From Dysidea avara (taxonomy: Eukaryota > Porifera > Demospongiae > Dictyoceratida > Dysideidae), in assembly GCF_963678975.1 (NCBI RefSeq), contig NC_089273.1, positions 2,877,788 through 2,941,787 of the forward strand: a stretch of 64,000 nt of DNA, read 5' to 3'. The first letter of the stretch is position 1. Every line of letters begins with the position of its first letter. The notes under the pieces were generated by a model. That model was not told where the DNA came from and did no database searches. It saw only the letters and a program-made list of their open reading frames with translations. This document shows, one piece after another, positions 21,663 through 32,640 of this stretch. A program made the position numbers and the translations under genes.

Positions 21663-22399
21663 ACATATCAGTAATAGCCTCCCATTCACTCAACATTTTA
21701 AGACACACTCTTTTTGCAAGTCCATCTACTGTTAATGCTGCTGCCTACAATTGCCTTGTTAGGCCTTATTGGAATACGCTGCACATGTATGGTATTTATA
21801 TTCTGCTGGTGACACTGCTAAACTGGAAGAAATTCAGCAAAGAGCTGCATGCTGGTTGTGTGGTTGCAAATGGAATCCTCATACCCGTAACTGGTCCAAA
21901 TCTTCCACTTCTTGTCTACAGGACTTAATATGATGGCCCCCATCGGTCATACCTTGCTATAGCTCAAGTACATGACATTCTACATAACAGGGTCTCCATC
22001 CCATTTAATTCACCTTTTAAGTTCTCTATCAATTGTACTATATAGATCTTATTCATTGTCACTTGCCATATCATCTTCCACCATCAATGCATATCGTTAT
22101 TCATTTTTTAATAAATTCTCCATTCCTTTGGAACTTAGCATATACCTGCAGAAAGTTTCCAAACCAGTCCTTTCTGGTTCCTACTTCATCATTTTCTGTT
22201 TAACTAACTGACCTCATTTATTTTGTCTTGTTCTTGTATAGATATTTTGTGTGTCATGTTCTGTTGTAAGTTTATTTATGGTTGCTTTTGTACTTGTACT
22301 TTTATGTATGTCTCTGTAAGGGGAGCACGTTTGTAGACTTTGCCTTTTGTGAGTGTTAAGTTTCTATATTCAACACACACCCTGCACAAGATATGATAA

Positions 22400-24020
22400 T
22401 AAATTGTGCCCCAGTCAGACAACAATTACTGTGGTACCCCAAACATGGGTACTATCTCTTGAGTAGGAAGCTTAGCAATCCTCTCATCTAGAGTGGTAAA
22501 GACTATTCACCACTTTTAAAAAATTCTGGAACACAATAGCATATCTATTGCCATTAGCTGTTAGTGGCAATTCATCAATATCTGCTCCAATAGTTTGGAA
22601 AGGATGGTCCATAGGTATAGACTACATTTTAAGATTTTGGTCCATCACTTTGCATGTTGCCCAGGCATGTTTGGTATGCCTAATATGGCTTTAGTATTAG
22701 CATGGTGTGTTATCTGGCCACAGTATGTCAGAGTAATTTCTCATAGCACTGCTAGCATTTCCAAGTTGGCTATTGAATAATTGAATTAAGCAGCATGCAG
22801 AGACAGAGCAGGCAACTGGTTGTATTTTCTTATCTTCTTGATACAGTGATAGTATTGCTCCAAAACCCTGCTTGCTATTGTCAGTTTCTAGTGTACAATC
22901 CTTGTTTAAATCAGGACAGACTAGTACAGGTGCTGTTAATGACTTACTTCACAAACATTCAAATACTATACTTCACAATCAGCAGTCCAATTAATCATTG
23001 CTCGTTTTATAGTGGATAAGCAATCTTAGTGTAATCTTTGATATAACACTGATAGTGAGATGTAAGTTTCAAGAACTGCCATAAATGCCTAACATTATCA
23101 GGTGTAGGGAAGAACTTTACAGCATCCAGTTTCCAAAAGTTTAATCCAGCTTGTGTAACCAGATGACCCAAATGATTATTCTTCTTCACAAACAAAGTTG
23201 CGTTTGTGTGTACTGAACTTCAAGCCTGCATCCGTAATCAATCAAACACAGTTCTCAAGTGAACAACATTGAAATGACTCTGAAAAAATTATTACAACAT
23301 CCAAATAATCAGATACAATTTTTTTAACGGTAACCAGACTGTAATCCATATAATACTCTCAGCATACAATGTTGGAACAGTGTAAGTCCATTCATCACCC
23401 CATAATATATCACATTTGAACTGGTAAAATCGTTGGGTGATGAATTAAGTCTTCTCCTGGCTGTATTTGTGACCCTTAATCTGCTAATAACCAGTGGCGA
23501 GATGTAAAGTTGTAAAATACTTGGATCTTAAGAGATCATTAATCTTTGGGTAAAGGGAATACATCGGGCTTGGTTATAAAATTTGGTAAATACAAAATTG
23601 AAGTGTTACATCCCTTTTTTTAACAGGACTGGACTATGGACTCTAAGATGGTTTTGTCACCCTAATTCTTAGCATCTTCTCCAATTTATCAGCCACTTTC
23701 TTCCGAACAGCGAAGGGTACTCTCCTAACAGGTTGCTTCCTTGGGGCTCAGGGGAAATGGAAGATTCAACTGCCACTGTGGATCATAATCTAAAAGAATA
23801 AACAAGACAACCCACTTTTTCTTCTGTTGGAAGACAAACTGCAAAGGAACTACGGAAGAATCTGCTTAGGAGGAAGATCCTCCTTGTGAAGAAACTTACA
23901 ATGGAAAGGATAACATTTCACAAGTGTGCCTAATCAAAACTGTATGCATACCAGCTATTACTAGTGCCTGTACAAACTTCACATGCACAGGGAACAGTGC
24001 TTTTATAGCATTATATTTAT
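22400..24020 (-). pseudogene. Ty3/gypsy pol: reverse transcriptase to integrase, broken
   Basis: On the minus strand, from high to low coordinate: FPLPKINDLL, KYFTTLHLATGY, QIKGHKYSQEKT, HLRTVFD, KFSTHKRNFV, NHLGHLVTQAGL, FFPTPDNVRHLWQFLKLTSHY and DYTKIAYPL. These are the reverse transcriptase fingers/palm and connection region. An integrase portion follows after a deletion of most of RNase H: HPFQTIGADIDELPLTANG, ERIAKLPTQEIVPMFGVPQ and LLSD. The YxDD box is not visible. Frame breaks are frequent, so it is dead. The upstream part (to 24020, reading VKFVQALVIAGMHTVLI) joins 28036-28240 once the 4-kb insert is removed. Confidence 0.85.
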
Positions 24021-24599
24021 TTGACCTTACACTGTTAAAAGTGATGTGTTGAAATAACACCAAAACCAGGTGTAATTTGACGGTACCAAATATAACACCA
24101 CCTTCTGGTGCTATATTAACCAACACATAGATGGTGCTAAAACAACATGATTATTTGGGTTGAATTTACAAGGTTTGGTTGAATTGACACTTTTAAAAAT
24201 GTAATAATAGCACTCTAAAATGCAATAGTAGCATCTGTTACAACTGAGTTCTATGTCAGTTCTATAGTTGAGTTCTTAATTCATCATATCATCTTCAAAT
24301 ATTCAGGCAGTGATCTCTAGTACAAAAAGACAAAGACAATGGCTTCTGCCACTCTTGATCCTGATATCCTCATATCTGAAGGTTCTCCTCCATCTAGATC
24401 TTTTGAATGCTGTTCAGGTGGCTGCCATTGAAGTAACTATGCCACTACCAAGTGATTGGAATAGTCTTGAAATAGCTATATAAAAAGGTAAGCAATTACA
24501 AAACAGTATGTGTATGTTCTCACTACATACCATGTTCACTGTCACATGTTATCAGCACAAAGTCTTTCTTCCACCTCAAATCTAAAGAAATATCAAATA

Positions 24600-26960
24600 A
24601 AGGTATGGCTAATATTATGAATTGTTTAACATACTTGTTGTCTTACTATAGCATTTGTTCGGCTGAATCAGACATGCCCATTTATCTAAAGATCAGAGCA
24701 ATTACATACAAACAATTAGAATTGTTGTATGCATACCTGAAAAAGAGACTGCCACTTTTTCATTGCACATAATCACTTTCCACTTCTGTGACCTATAGCA
24801 AGAGAAGCATAATATTTAATATGTTGCTACTACAGACCAAATTTAAAGCTAAGTTGGTTGTACTTTTGACTATTGATGCATGTTTATATAGTAGTCTACA
24901 ATAAGCTTTCTCAATGGACGTTGAATGTTAATATCAAATGATTTCTAGACAATACTTATAATTGAAACACAGCAGAACAATGGTGATACTGTACAGATAC
25001 AGCCACAAAAATCCTACAATACCCTCTTTGGCTATTAACACAAGATCCCACACATTTACACTGGTTTTATCCATGGTTACTTACATGAACTGTTGCCAAA
25101 TAGTTAGCTTCTTTCACTTCACAAATGACATGAACTACATCTGTCCACATCATAATTCATGTCCCTAGTCCTATATCAATGACTTTATCTGACGGAGACA
25201 TTATCTGCAGGTGACATTTTACTCTTGTAGAGAGGACTATGTGTACAAAAAATATGTTTATGTACTCTAAATATAATAGAGTACTTACAGCAGGAAGATG
25301 CAAGTTTTCAGACTCCATGCAGTAGCCACTGTGAATGGAAAAATTGCAGGGTCTTCTGTCTTTATTAGCACTGACATAACAGGCAACACTAACACTCATC
25401 ACAAACTATAACGCAAACAACTAAGATAAACCATATGTATAAATTATTGTCAATAAAAGGCAATCCACAATTCTCCAGCATAACTCAAGCAAGTTTCTTG
25501 GTAGCAGCAGTGTAGTAGTAGTAGCAGCAATGTAGTAGCAGTAGCAGCAGCAGTAGCTATGTTTATCTTTGAACATCGGATTCCACATTAGATGAATTCC
25601 ACATAATTATTAGTTCAATTTTAGTAGCTGATGCTGGCACGTTCATTCATAGATCTAAAAACATCAGGAACAGAGAGAGAGAGAGTCAGCACGTATGTAC
25701 AAACAATATGAATTCTCTTTACCTGTATACGTGATAGTGCCACTACACAGTGCAGTTCCCAACCTCTTGTACAATGACCTATAGTAAGAAAAGCATAAGG
25801 AACTACAGACCAAAAGCTATAATAGTGTATACTGTACCTTTGACTTATGATTCTGATGGGTATTGTAGTCTTCAATAAACTAGCTTTCTCCAATGGACAG
25901 TTAATATCAAACAATTCTATTATAAACATAACATGCAGAACAATGAGAATATGTACAGATACAGCCACAAGCCACAAAAATCCCACACCACCTATTAACA
26001 AAAGATCCCACATATTTACACTGGTTTTATCACAGTTACTTACATGAAACTGTTGCCAAGTAGTTAGTTTCTTTCACAATTATATTGACAAGTGGCATGA
26101 ACTGCATCTGTCCATATCATGAGTTGAATTGTAATCACCTTTATCAATAACTTCCATCTGCCAGCAGTATTGCTGTCATGGAGACATAGCTATAGAGACT
26201 CAGATGTAGGAGTAGTAGGACTCTGCATATGCATAAATAATTATTTGTTATATCAATGAAACATACTTACAGGAGCACCCAGATGTAAAGGAGGCTGCGC
26301 GTTAGCCCATGATAGCTGTATCCCTCCTGCATGAGTCCCCTCGGGAGGTTAATCACTACGTACTTGACATCACATGATGCTGAGGGTCTTAAAGATCAGT
26401 CCTTGGTGCCAGATGGCTATGATGACACAACAGGTTACACTGACGATCATCACCAAATAGCGGCTGCGTAGTTTCACTCTCAATTGAGAGGCAAGTTAGT
26501 CTAGCTAGCTACCTACAAAACACTGCTCTCGTCCACTGTAAGCTTCGTCAGAATAGTAGTTTTTCTGCGAGAGCTTCGGCATGACTTGACCTATCTTTAC
26601 AAGCGCTAAGTTTTCCATAGTAGCAGCGGCCTCGGTAGCAGCTCTTCTCTTTAAACATCAGATTTATCATCCCCAGCATCATCCCTAGTTCACTGCGGTT
26701 TAATGCGCTATGATGGTGCGCGTTCATTCTAGTTCAGTCATGATGCCAGAGATGATGCTAATTATCGTTTGAATGGCGAGCTCCCTCAAGTAGATATCTT
26801 AGTGAGCTAGAACAAGCCTGTATTTAAAGTAGATTACTTACACTGGTTCGACCAACCGTTTTGCGGGAGAACGGCAAACTTGCACCTGACCGGCTGGTAG
26901 AGACCGAGGCCGGGGTAGAGACTGCACGAGTATAGCGCGAAGAGGTTAGTGTATGGTGCT
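24600..26960 (-). other. Candidate spliced gene or captured exons, tandemly duplicated
   Basis: Donor-like sites on the minus strand are CCAGT|GTAAGT (26840), GCTCCT|GTAAGT (26277), TTTCAT|GTAAGT (26043), ATACAG|GTAAAG (25722), CCTGCT|GTAAGT (25287), GTTCAT|GTAAGT (25082) and TTTCAG|GTATGC (24737). The middle six form two sets of three, offset by 960-995 bp, and the sequences between align. In the last pair, a TATAG|GTCA acceptor and the donor enclose exactly 56 bases in both sets, open in one frame (SQKWKVIMCNEKVAVSFS; SLYKRLGTALCSGTITYT). I could not join all exons in a common phase, and one pair differs by 8 bases, so at least one set may be dead. The product is unknown. Confidence 0.4.
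25500..25560. repeat. GTA/GCA trinucleotide-rich simple repeat
   Basis: The run mixes AGCAGCAGT and GTAGTAGTAGC triplets. Confidence 0.85.
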
Positions 26961-28025
26961 GCTAAGCTAAAATTATGGCACTTCATAGCTATACACTCTG
27001 CACAACTGATCATGAGTCTGACTCAAGTTAACCATAATCAAATGATAAATGCTATAGCTAGCTACTCTGGATAGTCAGGTTTGTTCAGGTTTCACAGTGA
27101 AGACTATTTGATGATATACAGAGCTATATGCTATAAGGTCTATTACCATGTCTGACTTAGACATGCAATACAGTTCAGTATAGCTCATGCTAATGTACGT
27201 GCATAGCTAGTTAATCATTTGACTTTTGTACAACCTGACATTCAACATCCAATGTAGGTAATTGCAAAGGTCTAGAGGTAGTTTGTAACTTATAGTGAAA
27301 CGATTACCTCTACCATAACATTCCATGCACGTGCTCCAGCAACCAGCAATTTTACAAACATTTTGTCACTAATTGTGCACCAATTAACCGACTGTAATAC
27401 AGTAATTCTTAAATGTTATGGTATTATCCAAGAAGTAGTACCATGTGTTATAGTACATTGTTCTTTAACACTGTAGACAGCGAAGTTTTGAACTATACAT
27501 AAGATATGGACTCATGCAACATTACTATATAACTCTTCGTCTATATATGCTGACTTAAATGAAAACGATTGACTTTTTTATTACAGTAATTGTGAATATT
27601 ATATTATGTGTATCTGTTATCAACATTATTACACTGTATAATATGTACATCATTATGTAAATGTGGTATACGTACATGTTGGAGAATAATAAATAATATT
27701 CACTTTGGTGTTCTTCAAATGAAGCATTGTTGGCGCTGCTGACCAACTTTCTTCCATATCTGATGTTGCAATGACAGTTCCTAAATTGTGCGCATCTCAC
27801 TGGTGAGAATCACAGCCAAATAATATTGACCAACTTCAGTAACACAAAATAACCTGTTAAAATAACAAGTATACCATGTTAAACTAGCACAAAGGCTGAT
27901 GCTAAAGTAACATAGGTAGCTTAAATTAACCACCATTTAGTAATATTAGCACTCCCATAGTGACAATAGCATTGCAAGCAAGTTGTTAAATCAACTCAAT
28001 GAGTGCTAAAATAACTACCCAGTTT
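26961..28025. other. AT-rich interior of the 4-kb element, no gene seen
   Basis: Only short unsupported frames occur. Near the right end, TGCTAAAGTAACAT and GTGCTAAAATAAC are copies of the subterminal motif. Confidence 0.4.
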
Positions 28026-28035
28026 TAACAGTGTA

Positions 28036-28240
28036 TTCTAGAGTCTCTTGTTAGGACCAATCCCACCTCTGTCTTCTTGCTTCCTGCCAGTAGGAAAATG
28101 TTTCCTCCACTTGGATCAAAAGCTGAAGTAGTACAACTTCTATGTGCAGCTTGCATATCAAGGTGATAGTCAACTATACCCAAACTATGACATACTGCAT
28201 CAGATAACACCAGTTGGTCAGGTGCTACTAACTTAATTTA
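28036..28240 (-). pseudogene. Ty3/gypsy fragment upstream of the pol piece
   Basis: The minus-strand frame MLSDAVCHSLGIVDYHLD ... AGSKKTEVGLVLTRDSRI runs straight into the insertion border and continues at 24027 once the 4-kb element is removed. By position it should be the protease-to-reverse-transcriptase linker. No protease active site is visible. Confidence 0.6.
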
Positions 28241-28466
28241 CATAGTACCACACAATATTTTCTTACTAAAAGTAATATTCACATCTATGGCCTGGATCAT
28301 TCTTGGTACCCCTGACAATTCTGTCTGCTGGTTATTAAGAAAAAGGTTGATGCAGTGTCAGAATAACTTGGTATAATTATTTACCAGCTTTCTTGGTAGA
28401 AAATTGGCAAAAACCAGTGCAACAGCCAAAAGCTAGTGCAATACTGATGTGTACTGTTCTCGGTAA

Positions 28467-30875
28467 TAGTGCTCGGCGGTATCAGATTTTGATTAGTCGA
28501 TATTAGTAACCCCAAAATATCACGATATATCGGTATATAGTTGTTATATGCACATGTACTCTTTGCATACAATTTCTTCTTATACAGGTTGAATAATTTA
28601 ACTGATATGCAATTTACAGCCAGTAATCAGGACAAGGTAAAGTGAGTTAGAATCAAGTACTGGACAGGACAGTCATGATTATGAAAGATTATAAAAAAGT
28701 TACAGAAATACAACTTGTCAACTGTATGTGTATATGCACACAGACTTATTCATGTACGTATACCTTTTCAGTAAAACAAAAATCAGTATTATAAAGATCA
28801 CTGTTGAATAACTGAGACTTCAGAGTTTCTACAAGTTTTTGGCTAGAAATACCAACATGTTCACCTTGTGTGGCTTAAGTGCATTCCTCTTCTTAGACAC
28901 AATGTGACCAGATAAACTGAACACTCTTTCTGACGGTGAACTACTGGCACATACACATAAGTATTTTCTTGCCAATTTGGAGATCACTGGAAAATCTGTG
29001 GCATGTATTTTCCACCATTTTAGTGGATTCACTTCCGGATCAATTGTAGATATTTTTAAGTATTCTTCAACTTCATTTCTCATCTTGTCTTCAGCTGTCT
29101 GCTCCTCGCCAGGTGTCACTGTCCCTGCAGTGCTACAAACAGTACTTGTAGCCTCTCTAAGTAGGCTGCTTAGCTTGCGTCGTTTGTTTGGCGGACAACC
29201 AACACCTCCACTACTTGTAGATGGCTCATCACCTGAGACCACAATTACAGAATGATCATCTACACCAGCTCCAGATTCTATCAACTCAGTGCCTTCTTCT
29301 ATCACACGCTGCTTAATCACATCTTGATCTTTCAGATGTTTTGTCTTGACCCTTGGATCAAGGAAACTGGAAACATTGATTAACTCGTCAAAGTCAGATT
29401 GATCATATTTTGTCATAAGGTAATTGATAATCCTTTCCTTGATATCAGTAACCAATGTGGTATCTGTAGGAGATGTAGCCAAGGTCTTCCTCTGCAATAA
29501 ATCAAGCAGTGGCTTAATGGCTGAAGCAGTAACACGTTCTTCACCTGACAGTGTGTCGGTAAACTCGGCCAGTGGGCTGAGAACAGCGTGAATTGATTGA
29601 AGCACTTCAATGTCTTGCCAGGTTGGTAGTAGATGTGAACATCTTCTATCAGATGCAAGCACCTGTCGAATAGCAGATTCTTGTTCTAATATCCTTCCTA
29701 CCATCAACTGTTGAGACCCCCACCGTGTCACACAATCACTAACAAGTGAGTGTTGGGGTAATTCGAGGGTAGCTTGAGCTTCTGATAAATCCCGTTTTTT
29801 CTTCCAGCTATGGGAAAATGAAGTAACAATCTTCCTGCATATGCTCAATGCCCGTTGCACTCTGGAATCATCTTTAATTGAGTTACCGATTGCTAAATGA
29901 AGGTTGTGACCAAAACAGGAAAGATACGGCCAAGCAAGGTGTGATCTTATGGCACACAAGATGTTACTACCATTGTCAGTAGTGATGCACACTTGGTTTG
30001 CTGCATCTAAATCCCAGTGTGAAAGAGTGTCTTTTAAAGCATCTGCAATATTTTGCCCTGTGTGATCTGCAGGGAAATATAGGGTCTGTAAGCACTTTGT
30101 CTTCAACTCCCATTCATCGTTGATGTAATGAATGGTGTATGACAGATAAGGCTCTCCTGTAACGCTAGTCCACATATCAGCAGTGGCAGAGAAAGCTTTC
30201 GCTTGTTCTTGAAGATCTAGCTGCAGTTTCTGACGGGTGTCTTCATAAAGAGCTGGAATGGACGTTTTTGAGAAATACTTACTGCTTGGCAAATCATATT
30301 GTGGGTCCATTTTCTCCACCATGTTTCTAAATCCAACTTTATCAACGGTGTATATAGGCAAACTGTCTTTCGCTAGACAATAGGTGACAGCAGTAGTAAT
30401 TTCGCGCCATTTTCTCGTTGTTCTGTCATATTGTTGCACTTTCTTCATACTACTCGCGATGGATGGCTGCTGCCGCTTCTCTAAATCTTCTTTTCGACGA
30501 TTTTTTGTCTTAATAGCAGTCATTACTAAACCATGAATCGTCGGGTGATGAATTCTCAGGTGTGACAGTAAATTTGAAGTGTTCCCTCCCTTCGCCCGTA
30601 CGCGTTGGTAACACTTTCGACAAACAGCAACATCTTCGCTTTTAATCCTTCCATCGCTCTCTTTTTCTAAACCGAAATATGTCCACACAGGTGACGTTAC
30701 ATTTTTCCTGGCCACTAACTCCATCAAATATTCGAGAACATACAAACACGTGACCATTACTGCACAAAAAAACCGGTGTTTCTATAAACCGGTTATCTGA
30801 ATATTGCACAACTAACTAACCGGTTACGTACATAAACCGCGATAACTATAATTATCGGTATACCGCCGAGCACTA
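28467..30875 (-). mobile_element. Autonomous hAT transposon, apparently intact
   Basis: TAGTGCTCGGCGGTAT at 28467 is the exact inverse of ATACCGCCGAGCACTA ending at 30875 (16-bp TIR). CTCGGTAA is repeated perfectly on both sides (28459-28466 and 30876-30883), the 8-bp duplication of hAT elements. The single long ORF (28829-30757) fills the element, with about 118 bp before its start and 360 bp after its stop. Perfect TIRs, a perfect duplication and an open frame together point to recent insertion and possible activity. Confidence 0.95.
28829..30757 (-). CDS. hAT-family transposase with BED zinc finger (642 aa)
   Basis: This enzyme would bind its TIRs and excise and reinsert the element in the nucleus. 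A BED-type finger spans about residues 23-71: WTYFG, then C46, C49, and H66 with H70 or H71. The RNase-H-like core follows: D194 in TADMWTS, D261 in TTDNGSN, CFGHNLHLA at 281-289 and TRWGSQQLM at 345-353. The all-alpha insertion covers about 360-560 and includes a low-complexity acidic/serine tract (500-550). The third acid is E610 in SSPSERVFS, inside the C-terminal hAT dimerisation domain (about 565-642). All expected landmarks are present in one frame without stops, and 642 residues suits ZBED/Hermes-like relatives. It is ZBED-like rather than a named gene. The start codon is the first in the frame. Confidence 0.95.
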   Translation of the reverse strand: MVTCLYVLEYLMELVARKNVTSPVWTYFGLEKESDGRIKSEDVAVCRKCYQRVRAKGGNTSNLLSHLRIHHPTIHGLVMTAIKTKNRRKEDLEKRQQPSIASSMKKVQQYDRTTRKWREITTAVTYCLAKDSLPIYTVDKVGFRNMVEKMDPQYDLPSSKYFSKTSIPALYEDTRQKLQLDLQEQAKAFSATADMWTSVTGEPYLSYTIHYINDEWELKTKCLQTLYFPADHTGQNIADALKDTLSHWDLDAANQVCITTDNGSNILCAIRSHLAWPYLSCFGHNLHLAIGNSIKDDSRVQRALSICRKIVTSFSHSWKKKRDLSEAQATLELPQHSLVSDCVTRWGSQQLMVGRILEQESAIRQVLASDRRCSHLLPTWQDIEVLQSIHAVLSPLAEFTDTLSGEERVTASAIKPLLDLLQRKTLATSPTDTTLVTDIKERIINYLMTKYDQSDFDELINVSSFLDPRVKTKHLKDQDVIKQRVIEEGTELIESGAGVDDHSVIVVSGDEPSTSSGGVGCPPNKRRKLSSLLREATSTVCSTAGTVTPGEEQTAEDKMRNEVEEYLKISTIDPEVNPLKWWKIHATDFPVISKLARKYLCVCASSSPSERVFSLSGHIVSKKRNALKPHKVNMLVFLAKNL

Positions 30876-30883
30876 CTCGGTAA

Positions 30884-32640
30884 TATCACAGACACTTGGC
30901 CTTATTCAAGAACTTAACCTAGCTACATATAGCTAGAAAGGTATAACGTGGATTGCCATAGCAGGTGTTTATATTGTTTGTTCTATGGTGAGTGCTGTAC
31001 ATGAACACTTGCTTGAAGATCTTGAAAACAACACTGCAAAAAGGTTATATGATTGTGATCAGATCTACACAATTATAGTAAAACTAGATATAGTAGATGC
31101 ATAGAAAGTTGATGTAGCTATGTTAATCTTGTTGTAAAACAGATGGACCAGTCCACACTATAGTTTGTAACATTTGTTCAGTCTTGTCTACAATTTGGAT
31201 AAACCATGCATGCATCAGGAAATTCACTGGACAATTCTAAATGGCTAGTATAGTAGCTAGCTCAACAAACTATTATACTGGACTCAATATTTATCAGAAC
31301 CAGTGTTTTTTAAACAGCACGCATGCATGCACATCAGTGGCATCAATCACTTCCGATCTGTTAACAGTTGTCATGTCCATGTGTCCCACTGTCATTGCAT
31401 GATTGTGTTAATCACTTCTACATACACTCAGGACTGGACAAACCAGCAATAGCTATTATAGCTACATGTAAGATGTTTATTCCATTTAGTGATTTAGCCA
31501 CTACCAAAAATCTGACAGTGGCGGCATGGATCATCCAGTATTAATTTCACCACGTTATGGCCACGGTGATTTGTGTGTGTGTGCATGCGTGCGTGCGTGC
31601 GTGTGTGTGTGATTATTGCAATCATGTCTTACATGGTTGCTATAATATATGTACGTGTGTTGTAGCTGTATATGTATAGTTATTAAGTTAACTTGCATAT
31701 AAAGCATTGCCATTTGGTGCCAGTGTTCATTGTAATCTCTGTATACAGAAGTGTCATTTGTGGCTGGATGTACCTTTTTCACACACAACATTTAATCCAT
31801 TTTTGAAACTTTGAAGCTTTGTAACTTTTTGATCATTTCATATACTTGCCTGAACTTTTCCATGAGTGTGGCTACAGTATCTGTGATAATAAAAGCAAGT
31901 TAATCAGTATAAGGAGTTAAGTGTTACATCATTTTGTTTTCTGGTGTGTAAAATGTGTGGAAAAGGTAATCCGGTCACATTTCTAAGGTGTCATTTTCCC
32001 TGATAGCTGATTTGCAAGAGCTGGCCACAATAGACCAAAGATTCATATAACACTATATGCATTGTAGTAAGTAATTCATACCAGAACTCTTTTTCTCACT
32101 ACAAATTTGAGCATATGTAGGTGAGTCATTCACATTGGTTAGCCTAGTAGTCTAGTGTATCCAGAGTGAAATCATGGGCAGTACTCCGACCAGCAGACAA
32201 CACACAGAGTAACGAAAATTTCTCAGGAGCATCAGGCATCGTGGGCTTGTGCTAACATGAGAAATTCCCTGTTAAACGTCTCCATTTTCAGCCCACCCTT
32301 CATGCAGTTGTTAATCAAGCTTCTATAGAACACTGAAAGATATAATTCTCTTCCACCTGGACCATGACTTCTCTCCTCATCGCCAGAAGAATACTTTAAA
32401 CATGATAAACTAAGCAAACTATTACATGGTGCACCAGTGCAATGGTTCACCAAAATAATGGATGCGTAAGCAAAACTTAAAATTATGTAATGTGGATGAC
32501 ATGTTGAAAATGCTTTATACCCATGACTGAACATATGTATCATACTATGTGGCTTAATATGAGATATTATTCTTGTTCAGAAATTCTGAAAACAACCTTT
32601 GTAATTGGTTACAAGGTTACACATGCTCATACACCCTGTA
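30884..32640. other. No gene recognised; TG microsatellite inside
   Basis: A GTGTGTGTG / GTGCGTGCGTGC tract lies at 31572-31611. The minus-strand frame at 32232-32543 (103 codons) has no motif or repeat support. The rest is AT-rich without recognisable coding, TIRs or LTRs. Confidence 0.45.

Larger units (their letters stand above)
19640..22330 (+). pseudogene. LINE (non-LTR retrotransposon) reverse transcriptase, broken
   Basis: Ordered fragments on the plus strand read KVWDFVNSVKSC, then KPCGPDNLL with YLLQWSLSSGTLPRDC and VPVHKKGDKHFPSNYHPL. Next come MERIIHRQL and ISDSQHGFHHKCST, then VLLDLVEVFDS, KLFANDITLYK, WQLKLNPQKCESICI and HWSDHVKHIS. The C-terminal zone reads AAAYNCLVRPYW, KLEEIQQRAA and LHNRVSIPF. 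These are the palm, thumb and tail motifs of a Jockey/CR1-like reverse transcriptase, which copies element RNA into the genome. The catalytic box FADD is FAND here, and many frameshifts and stops occur. Two MITEs interrupt it (about 20818-21075 and 21267-21662). Confidence 0.9.
24030..28033. mobile_element. 4-kb TIR element, TA target duplication, inserted in the Ty3 pol
   Basis: CACTGTTAAAA begins at 24030 and TTTTAACAGTG ends at 28033. TA flanks both (24028-24029 and 28034-28035). Taking it out with one TA makes the Ty3 frame continuous across TRDSRI and SNKYNAIK. Subterminal motifs like GTGCTAAAATAAC recur near both ends. No transposase was recognised. The interior contains a tandem duplication of about 970 bp with splice-site-like signals and a more GC-rich stretch (26270-26950). 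It may be a Tc1/mariner- or EnSpm-like element that carries foreign exons. Confidence 0.7.

Noticed and set aside
25621..26013. 130-codon minus-strand frame with hydrophobic stretches, possible membrane protein
   Set aside because: It crosses the candidate splice sites at 25722 and is not open in the duplicated copy at 24740-25080.
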